DNA of 7,921 nucleotides from Oribacterium sp. UBA5894 (GTDB lineage Bacteria > Bacillota > Clostridia > Lachnospirales > Lachnospiraceae): NCBI GenBank assembly GCA_002431355.1, contig DJEQ01000070.1, positions 1-7,921 of the forward strand, read 5' to 3'. The notes under the pieces were generated by a model. It was not told the DNA's origin, did not search any database, and was given only the letters and a program-made list of their open reading frames with translations. Position numbers and translations under genes: made by a program. Each line of letters begins with the position of its first letter. Position 1 is the first letter of the stretch. Below are positions 1 through 4,754 of this stretch, piece after piece.

Positions 1-50
1 TACAATATAGTGTGAACAGTAGCCCGCGATACATGAAAATATGAAAAACG

Positions 51-82
51 AAGCGGTCCGCCCTTGATGGGGCGGGCCGCTT
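51..82 (+). terminator. Strong inverted repeat upstream of comEC (terminator of an upstream gene or operator)
   Basis: Arms 51-63 and 70-82 pair over 13 positions with one G-U wobble, around a 6-base loop (64-69). On the plus strand the stem is followed by a mixed, U-rich stretch rather than a clean U-run; on the minus strand it is followed by five T (positions 45-49 read in reverse), so it could stop transcription in either direction. The most likely role is to end the transcript of a gene lying left of the window. It overlaps the putative comEC promoter, whose -35 box sits in the loop, so an operator role is also possible. Confidence 0.6.
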
Positions 83-92
83 CTGTTATGAT
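64..92 (+). promoter_or_regulatory. Predicted comEC promoter (extended -10)
   Basis: TTGATG at 64-69 (four of six matches to the -35 consensus) and TATGAT at 87-92 (five of six) are separated by exactly 17 bases. TG at 84-85 gives an extended -10 element. With the usual 7-base distance the transcript would start at base 99, which is the A of the comEC ATG. No Shine-Dalgarno sequence is visible before that ATG. This is a prediction from spacing and consensus only. Confidence 0.55.
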
Positions 93-98
93 GAAGCT

Positions 99-2582
99 AT
101 GAATTATAAACGACCGCTTCTTCTGATGGCCGTGGTGTATGTACTTGGAGTGTGCGTATCTGCCGGGGAATGTGGGTCGATTCTTCGATGGACGATGGGG
201 ATTCTCCTCATCTGTCTTCTTTTCCATGGGGTGAAAACGAAAAAGCTGAGGATGAGTGCGCTGGCACTCCTCTGTGTGCTGTTTCTGGCAGGTGGTCTAC
301 GCTACCGGCTTTCGAAGCAGGCCTTTCAGCGCTCGGAGGAGCGGATTCAGCTCTTTTCCGGCCTCCGTGTGCGCTTATGCGGAGAGCTTCAGGAATATAC
401 GGAGGCGGAGGGGAAGGCGAAGCTCCGCTTGCGAAACTGCACCCTTTCCAGTGCTTATGGGCGGAAGGAAAGCCTGCCAATCTCGGCGTCGGAGCAGATG
501 CGGGCACGCTACGATCAGCCCGTGGGAACGATTCTCGTATATCTCGATGCATCAGAGATACGTCCACTGCCAGGAGAGCTGCTGGAGGTCTACGGGAAGA
601 TCTCTCCGATGGAAGCGGCTCGAAATGAGGGCGAATTTGATTTCCGGCTGTACTACCGGACGCAGTCCGTGCATGGCACAATGTACGGCACGGAGGCTTC
701 AGTTGTGGGCGGTGAGCCGAAGCCCTTTGCAGAAGGACTGCAGAAGCTTCGGCTTCAGATCGGCTCCATCCTGGATCAGCTGCTGCCACCGCAGGACGCA
801 GGAATTTATCGTGCCCTTCTCACCGGAGATAAGAGTGCGATGGATGAGGACATACGATCGCTGTATCAGGATGCGGGCATCGCCCATATCCTCGCGGTAT
901 CTGGTCTCCATCTCTCGATTCTGGGCGTCGGCATGTATGAGCTTCTGCGTCGCTTTGGAGGCAGCAAGGCATTTTCCGGCGCTCTTGCGGCGCTGATCAT
1001 TGTTTCCTATGGCATCCTGACGGGAAGCTCCGGCTCGGCGCTTCGGGCGGTCATCATGCTGCTTCTTCGCTTTCTGGGCGCGGCAGTGGGGCGGAGCTAT
1101 GACATGCTGTCGGCGCTCGCCACCGCGGCACTTCTGCTCCTGTGGAAGGAGCCCTATATGCTGTTTGGATCCGGCTTTCAGCTAAGCTTTCTCGCGGTGC
1201 TGTCCATCGGTCTCTGTGCCATGCTGCCCTCCCCGAAGCAGCCTCTGCTGAACAGCCTCTGGACCTCCCTGTATCTTCAGCTTCTGACCCTTCCGATTAT
1301 TCTTTTTCACTATTTCCGCTTTCCACTCTATGGAATTTTCCTGAATCTCATCGTGCTGCCACTCATGAGCTCTGTGGTATACAGTGGAATCCTTGGGGTG
1401 GTGCTCTTCCTGGTCTCTCCGTGGGCTGCAGCCGTAGCCATCGGTGGAGGACATACGATCCTTCGCCTCTACACCCTTCTCTGTACGCAGTGCGCGAGGC
1501 TTCCGCTCAGCTCTCTTCTTCTTGGGCGGCCATCCATGCCGTGCATCCTTCTCTATTATGCGGCCCTCGCGCTGGCAACGCTCCGTCTGATGAGGCAGGA
1601 AAAGTGTAAAAAAGAATCCGGAAATGTGGAAAAGCCGTCCCTGCATACCGTCCGAAAGGAACAGAATCGCGTTTCAGATCCGCTTCCGGGCAGTCTGGAC
1701 GGTGGAAATCTGCTTCGACGACTTCCGCTTCCGATTGCGCTTCTTTCCCTTCTTCTCGCACTTTACGCCCTTCCGGCGAAGCCTCCGCAGGGGCTGGAGA
1801 TCACGGCACTCGATGTCGGACAGGGGGATGGCTTCGTTCTCCGTCATCAGGACGTGGTGATGACGGTGGACGGCGGCTCCACAAGCAATAAAAGTCTCGG
1901 GAAAAACGTCCTTCTTCCTTATCTTGAGTCCCAGGGGATCGACTACATTGACCTTGCACTGATCACGCATTGTGATGCGGATCACTATTCCGGCATACTG
2001 TACCTTCTCGAGGAGGAAGAACACATCCGTATCGGGGAGCTCCTGCTTCCGAGGGTGGCGGAGCATGACACGCGCTACGATGCGCTGCGGGAGGCGGCAG
2101 AGGCACGTGGGACGCAGCTTCGCTACGTTGGGAGCGGTGATGTGCTTCGCTTCGGCGACGTCGAGCTCCGCGCGTACTATCCCGTCGGCGTGGAGCCCAT
2201 ACAGGAGGCCAATGCACATTCCATCGGCATGCTGCTTCGCTATCAGGACTTTCAGATGCTTTTCACCGGCGATATGGACGAGGCCTGTGAGGCGGTCCTC
2301 CTGGAGGAGCTTGCACGCACGGGTGAGCGGGCCAATGCCTCCATCGATGTGCTGAAGGTGGGACATCACGGCAGTCATACAAGTACGTCTGAGGCGCTCC
2401 TCGAGGCCCTGCAGCCGGAGACGGCACTCCTGAGCTATGGGGTCGGAAATGATTATGGACATCCGCATGCGGAGACGCTCGAACGACTTACTCGCTATGG
2501 CGTTCGGATGCTGAAGACGGGGGAGCTTGGAGAAATCCGGATCACGGTGCCAGAAAAGCCTGCGAAAGAAAGCAAGGGTTAG
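99..2582 (+). CDS. comEC: ComEC/Rec2 DNA-uptake channel protein
   Basis: ComEC forms the inner-membrane channel that carries single-stranded DNA into the cell during natural transformation. The 827-residue product has the full family architecture: N-terminal membrane helices (about residues 5-65), a soluble OB-like section (about 75-210), the polytopic competence domain (about 225-500) with its hallmark HILAVSGLH at 263-271, a hydrophilic linker (about 499-541), one more membrane helix (about 543-559), then a metallo-beta-lactamase-like domain (566-820). That domain shows DVGQGDG at 572-578, the metal motif HCDADH at 624-629, TGD ending at D725, GHHGSHTSTS at 755-764 and GHPH at 787-790, so the putative nuclease site looks intact. 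The ATG at 99 fits the usual ComEC opening (basic residues, RPL, then a helix) and an in-frame stop lies at 42-44. There is no recognisable ribosome binding site. comEA and comEB are not in the window. Confidence 0.96.
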   Translation: MNYKRPLLLMAVVYVLGVCVSAGECGSILRWTMGILLICLLFHGVKTKKLRMSALALLCVLFLAGGLRYRLSKQAFQRSEERIQLFSGLRVRLCGELQEYTEAEGKAKLRLRNCTLSSAYGRKESLPISASEQMRARYDQPVGTILVYLDASEIRPLPGELLEVYGKISPMEAARNEGEFDFRLYYRTQSVHGTMYGTEASVVGGEPKPFAEGLQKLRLQIGSILDQLLPPQDAGIYRALLTGDKSAMDEDIRSLYQDAGIAHILAVSGLHLSILGVGMYELLRRFGGSKAFSGALAALIIVSYGILTGSSGSALRAVIMLLLRFLGAAVGRSYDMLSALATAALLLLWKEPYMLFGSGFQLSFLAVLSIGLCAMLPSPKQPLLNSLWTSLYLQLLTLPIILFHYFRFPLYGIFLNLIVLPLMSSVVYSGILGVVLFLVSPWAAAVAIGGGHTILRLYTLLCTQCARLPLSSLLLGRPSMPCILLYYAALALATLRLMRQEKCKKESGNVEKPSLHTVRKEQNRVSDPLPGSLDGGNLLRRLPLPIALLSLLLALYALPAKPPQGLEITALDVGQGDGFVLRHQDVVMTVDGGSTSNKSLGKNVLLPYLESQGIDYIDLALITHCDADHYSGILYLLEEEEHIRIGELLLPRVAEHDTRYDALREAAEARGTQLRYVGSGDVLRFGDVELRAYYPVGVEPIQEANAHSIGMLLRYQDFQMLFTGDMDEACEAVLLEELARTGERANASIDVLKVGHHGSHTSTSEALLEALQPETALLSYGVGNDYGHPHAETLERLTRYGVRMLKTGELGEIRITVPEKPAKESKG

Positions 2583-2643
2583 AAGAGAAGTGTGTGCGGG
2601 CGCGCAGAAAATACGCTCTTCGCTGCCTCGGAATAAAAAAGAA

Positions 2644-2667
2644 CCCTGCGGTGGGTTAACCGCAGGG
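2644..2667 (-). terminator. Intrinsic terminator of rpsT, possibly bidirectional
   Basis: Nine perfect base pairs (2644-2652 with 2659-2667) close a six-base loop. Read on the minus strand, the stem is followed by TTC and then six T (2635-2640), the classic form for ending the rpsT transcript. On the plus strand the tail is only a short U-run, so comEC transcripts may stop here less efficiently. It lies between two convergent genes. Confidence 0.85.
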
Positions 2668-2668
2668 C

Positions 2669-2692
2669 TTTGTGAGTAACGTTACTTACAAA
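2669..2692 (+). terminator. 24-bp palindrome, likely comEC terminator
   Basis: A loop-less inverted repeat of 12 pairs (one G-T) is centred between 2680 and 2681. On the plus strand it is followed by the U-rich tail TTTATATTTT (2693-2702), so it can act as the comEC terminator. The central dodecamer AGTAACGTTACT is a perfect palindrome and could instead bind a dimeric protein. The terminator reading is favoured by position, 86 bases after the comEC stop. Confidence 0.55.
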
Positions 2693-2698
2693 TTTATA

Positions 2699-2745
2699 TT
2701 TTCAAGAACGACTTGAAAAGCAGAAATCCTGTACAATGATTTCTG
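2699..2745 (-). other. Two further stem-loops in the rpsT 3' untranslated region
   Basis: Two hairpins lie side by side. The first pairs 2699-2706 with 2712-2719 (8 bp, 5-base loop). The second pairs 2721-2728 with 2738-2745 (8 bp, 9-base loop). Both would be transcribed in the rpsT mRNA, between its stop codon and its terminator. A 4-bp hairpin at 2746-2758 may continue the series. The function is unknown; RNA stability or a 3'-derived small RNA are possibilities. Confidence 0.5.
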
Positions 2746-2759
2746 TGCGCTTCACGCAA

Positions 2760-3023
2760 TTAGTTCATGGAAGAAACAGCCTTGGAAATGTGTGCAACCT
2801 TTCTGGAAGCATTGTTGGACTTGTAAACGCCCTTGCTGTGTGCCATGCAGATCTTCTTCTGAGCCATCTTCAGAGCATCCTGAGCTGCTGCCTTATCGCC
2901 AGCCTCAACTGCTGCATATACTCTCTTGATGTATGTCTTTACCTCAGAACGAATCGCCTTGTTGCGCTCGTTTCTGGTCTGAGCTACAAGAATTCTCTTC
3001 TTTGCGGACTTAATGTTTGCCAT
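2760..3023 (-). CDS. rpsT: 30S ribosomal protein S20
   Basis: S20 is a primary binding protein of the small ribosomal subunit that contacts 16S rRNA during assembly. The 87-residue product is of normal length, opens with the family signature MANIKSAKKR, and is rich in lysine, arginine and alanine, as expected for the three-helix S20 fold. The start at 3023 is set by a strong Shine-Dalgarno sequence (GGAG at 3032-3035, 8 bases away); the reading frame stays open upstream to 3182, but that extension lies across the promoter and has no S20 character. The gene has its own promoter about 90 bases upstream and its own terminator. Its reverse orientation between comEC and lepA is the arrangement known from Bacillus and many Clostridia. 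Confidence 0.97.
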   Translation of the reverse strand: MANIKSAKKRILVAQTRNERNKAIRSEVKTYIKRVYAAVEAGDKAAAQDALKMAQKKICMAHSKGVYKSNNASRKVAHISKAVSSMN

Positions 3024-3030
3024 GTTGAAA

Positions 3031-3038
3031 TCTCCTTT
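3031..3038 (-). promoter_or_regulatory. rpsT ribosome binding site
   Basis: AAAGGAGA on the minus strand, with GGAG ending 8 bases before the ATG at 3023. It is the strongest such site in the window and decides the rpsT start against the longer open frame. Confidence 0.85.
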
Positions 3039-3055
3039 CTTCTGAATATCGTTTG

Positions 3056-3072
3056 GAGATCCATCGGATCTC
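3056..3072 (-). other. Stem-loop in rpsT leader
   Basis: Seven perfect pairs (3056-3062 with 3066-3072) close a three-base loop inside the predicted rpsT 5' leader, about 33 bases before the start codon. Autogenous control of S20 is known in Escherichia coli, but this hairpin does not match a leader family that I recognise, so a regulatory role is only a guess. Confidence 0.4.
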
Positions 3073-3119
3073 GGTGCTCTCAAATACCGGACACGGACAG
3101 TTTGAAAACACGCTAAACT

Positions 3120-3148
3120 ATCATATATAAAACCCCTGTCCGTGTCAA
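3120..3148 (-). promoter_or_regulatory. rpsT promoter, near consensus
   Basis: On the minus strand, TTGACA (3143-3148, perfect) and TATGAT (3120-3125, five of six) are separated by 17 bases. The predicted start is the G at 3113, giving a leader of about 90 bases. This fits a heavily expressed ribosomal protein gene. Confidence 0.85.
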
Positions 3149-3242
3149 GCAGAATGCGGATGATTTTCACCCGATTTTCCACGGTTTTTAAGCAAATGTG
3201 ACCACGTTCCCTGTGATTTTACGGGGACTGTACTGGACGGCG
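3149..3242. other. Gap between DUF401 gene and rpsT promoter
   Basis: This short non-coding stretch lies after the DUF401 stop codon and before the rpsT -35 box. I see only short imperfect pairings and no convincing stem followed by a T-run on the minus strand. Transcription of the DUF401 gene may therefore run on into rpsT. Confidence 0.4.
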
Positions 3243-4445
3243 TCAGGAAAAGAGCAGCAGGAGATGGTAGTACACCGTCACCAGCACACAGAAGGCGAGA
3301 GCGATGGGAACGGTTTTTCGGATCAGACCACCGAGCGGAATGTGGAAGTAATCCGAGGCGACGACGAGGCAGACATGGGTCGGTGAAAGCTGGCTTGCGG
3401 CATGCGCCATGCACATGAGATAGACCATGAACGGCGCGCCACCCGGCAGGGCCGCAAAGGCCAGCGGTGTTCCCATGGCAATGGCCGCGGTGGAGCCACT
3501 GATGAGCGTCACCAGGAAGAACAGAAGGCCGAAAATAAAGTAGGTCGGCAGCGGAAGCTTCCCGAGCACGGCTGGAAGCTCTGGAAGAACTCCGGTGGAG
3601 GAAAGAAATTCCTGCAGCACCAGAACGAGGAAGGTGTTCAGCAGCATGTTTTTCTCAAATGCGGAGACGACGAACTGCTTCCACTCCGGTACGCTGATAT
3701 GATAGACCACGGTGCTCAACAGAATTGAAACCAGCACGGCCGTGACCACCTCGAAATGGAAGACGAGAATCAGCACCAGGATCAGAATGAGTGACCAGAG
3801 GTGTGCAAGGAGGTGCCGAAAATCGGCGAAGCGGTCCGTGCTGTTCGGTGTATCCACGCTGGTTGGTACGCGCCGCAGATAGACGAAATACCCAAGGGCC
3901 CCCAGGAACAGCACCGGAGGAAGCATTCCCGCCATGAATGTGGCGGTGTCAACGCCCGAAAGACTCAGCATGAGCAGAACGGCGGAGTAGGTCGGCAGCA
4001 CACTTTCCGGAATGTGCCGGAACCAGCTTGCCACGAAGGCCTGCTCCTTCGGCTTCAGATAGCCATCGGTTGCATTTTTTACGAGCTCTGCGCAGAGCAG
4101 CATGGAAGCCGCCGATGGAAGGAGGCCAATGAAGAGACACGCACCGATGATGTTGATGCGGCGATTATGGAAGAGTCCGTTCAGATCCTCCTGTGTGAGG
4201 CGAATCTGGCTGCGTGATTCCAGAATGCGCTGCAGAAAGGTAATGAGATAGAGCGACAGCAGCACGGAAAGGGAGGACCAGTTCGTCAGAACCTTTCCCG
4301 TTAAGCGAAGCATGTCAAGCGGAAGGATTCGATAAAAAACAGCCGTGGCCGCGAGACCTCCCAGCATGGCCTGGGATAATGGCCGTTTACAGGCCAGGAG
4401 AAGGATGATCAGGGCAAAGATCAGTGCCATTTTTACAAACATCAT
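3243..4445 (-). CDS. DUF401-family polytopic membrane protein, probable transporter
   Basis: This 400-residue protein is almost wholly hydrophobic, with roughly ten membrane segments and short polar loops, and no signal peptide apart from the first helix. I assign it to the DUF401 family (related to ion/organic-anion transporters) from several matching patterns: GLLPSAAS at 107-114 in the place of the family's proline/glycine-rich re-entrant motif, WFRHIPESVLPTY at 141-153, the serine/glycine-rich ISGSTAAIAMG at 325-335, and QLSPTHVCLVV at 362-372 near the C-terminus. The substrate is unknown. The start at 4445 follows GGAG (4453-4456) at 7 bases; a second ATG directly follows at 4442. It is transcribed away from lepA from its own promoter. 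In Bacillus the gpr and spoIIP genes sit between rpsT and lepA instead. Family confidence is moderate to high; function is not established. Confidence 0.85.
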   Translation of the reverse strand: MMFVKMALIFALIILLLACKRPLSQAMLGGLAATAVFYRILPLDMLRLTGKVLTNWSSLSVLLSLYLITFLQRILESRSQIRLTQEDLNGLFHNRRINIIGACLFIGLLPSAASMLLCAELVKNATDGYLKPKEQAFVASWFRHIPESVLPTYSAVLLMLSLSGVDTATFMAGMLPPVLFLGALGYFVYLRRVPTSVDTPNSTDRFADFRHLLAHLWSLILILVLILVFHFEVVTAVLVSILLSTVVYHISVPEWKQFVVSAFEKNMLLNTFLVLVLQEFLSSTGVLPELPAVLGKLPLPTYFIFGLLFFLVTLISGSTAAIAMGTPLAFAALPGGAPFMVYLMCMAHAASQLSPTHVCLVVASDYFHIPLGGLIRKTVPIALAFCVLVTVYYHLLLLFS

Positions 4446-4489
4446 GAGAAGACTCCTTTCAGCTGATGCCGCTTATGGAAATTGAGTGC

Positions 4490-4518
4490 AGTATAACAAA
4501 ACGGCTTTATAATAAGAA
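4490..4518 (-). promoter_or_regulatory. Predicted promoter of the DUF401 gene
   Basis: On the minus strand, TATACT (4490-4495) is preceded by TG (4497-4498), an extended -10 element. The -35 position at 17-base spacing is TTCTTA (4513-4518), only three of six, which extended -10 promoters tolerate. The predicted start is the A at 4483, giving a 37-base leader that includes the GGAG site. Confidence 0.5.
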
Positions 4519-4616
4519 GAAAATAATGAAATTGTAAGTCACTCATTAATTCAATAGCGATACGCATTCGATGAAAGCGATGGAAGCAGAGGGAGGATAT
4601 CGGAAGGAAAGATGAG

Positions 4617-4635
4617 AAAAACCGGGAGCGCCCGG
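4617..4635 (-). terminator. Weak minus-strand terminator-like hairpin
   Basis: Five G-C pairs (4622-4626 with 4631-4635) close a four-base loop. On the minus strand they are followed by five T (4617-4621). No gene that would need a terminator in this direction is visible to its right, so it may be fortuitous or may end a small antisense transcript from the lepA promoter region. Confidence 0.3.
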
Positions 4636-4660
4636 CACGGTCTCCTTTTCTGCGAACTGG

Positions 4661-4690
4661 TTGGCAAAAGGTGCGCGAGTATGTTAGTAT
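4661..4690 (+). promoter_or_regulatory. Predicted lepA promoter
   Basis: TTGGCA (4661-4666, five of six) and TAGTAT (4685-4690) are 18 bases apart, with TG at 4682-4683 making an extended -10. The predicted start is the A at 4697, leaving a 58-base leader. The in-frame GTG at 4671 lies inside the promoter, which argues against it as the lepA start. Confidence 0.6.
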
Positions 4691-4715
4691 ATTTCCACGG
4701 AAAATAAGAAACGGA

Positions 4716-4731
4716 GCCTCCATTCGGAGGC
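4716..4731 (+). other. lepA leader stem-loop enclosing a GGAGG
   Basis: GCCTCC (4716-4721) pairs perfectly with GGAGGC (4726-4731) around the loop ATTC. The only strong Shine-Dalgarno-like sequence upstream of lepA, GGAGG, is in the stem and 24 bases from the ATG, too far for normal use. The site near the ATG (AGGTAG at 4745-4750) is weak. Confidence 0.45.
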
Positions 4732-4754
4732 GTGTTATTTATATAGGTAGAAAA

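Larger units (their letters stand above)
4446..4754. other. Divergent regulatory region between the DUF401 gene and lepA
   Basis: No credible gene lies in these 309 bases. From left to right they hold the DUF401 ribosome binding site and promoter, an AT-rich stretch (about 4490-4560), a small GC hairpin followed by a T-run on the minus strand (4617-4635), the lepA promoter (4661-4690) and a lepA leader hairpin (4716-4731). Open frames crossing the region lack ribosome binding sites or protein-like composition. Confidence 0.6.

Noticed and set aside
3..44. Open frame ending in TGA at 42-44, possibly the tail of an upstream gene
   Set aside because: It would sit nicely before the hairpin at 51-82, but 13 codons without recognisable similarity are not enough to call a gene.
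1608..1614. A6G run in comEC as a ribosomal frameshift site
   Set aside because: The phase is wrong for the A-AAA-AAG slip, no stimulatory structure was seen, and the frame continues intact through the C-terminal domain. It falls in the hydrophilic linker, where lysine codons are expected.
1674..2468. 264-codon open frame on the minus strand inside comEC
   Set aside because: It lies opposite the intact metallo-beta-lactamase domain of ComEC, with no ribosome binding site noticed and no recognisable domain; codon-bias shadow.
3024..3182. Upstream in-frame extension of rpsT
   Set aside because: The extension covers the rpsT promoter and leader. S20 starts at MANIKSAKKR with a strong ribosome binding site, so the extension is chance.
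3801..4217. 138-codon plus-strand open frame opposite the DUF401 gene
   Set aside because: It is antisense to well-formed membrane helices, and its product is a polar, His/Arg/Glu-rich mirror of the hydrophobic codons.
4671..4754. GTG at 4671 as an earlier lepA start
   Set aside because: It lies between the -35 and -10 boxes of the predicted lepA promoter and so would not be in the mRNA; the added residues are not LepA-like.
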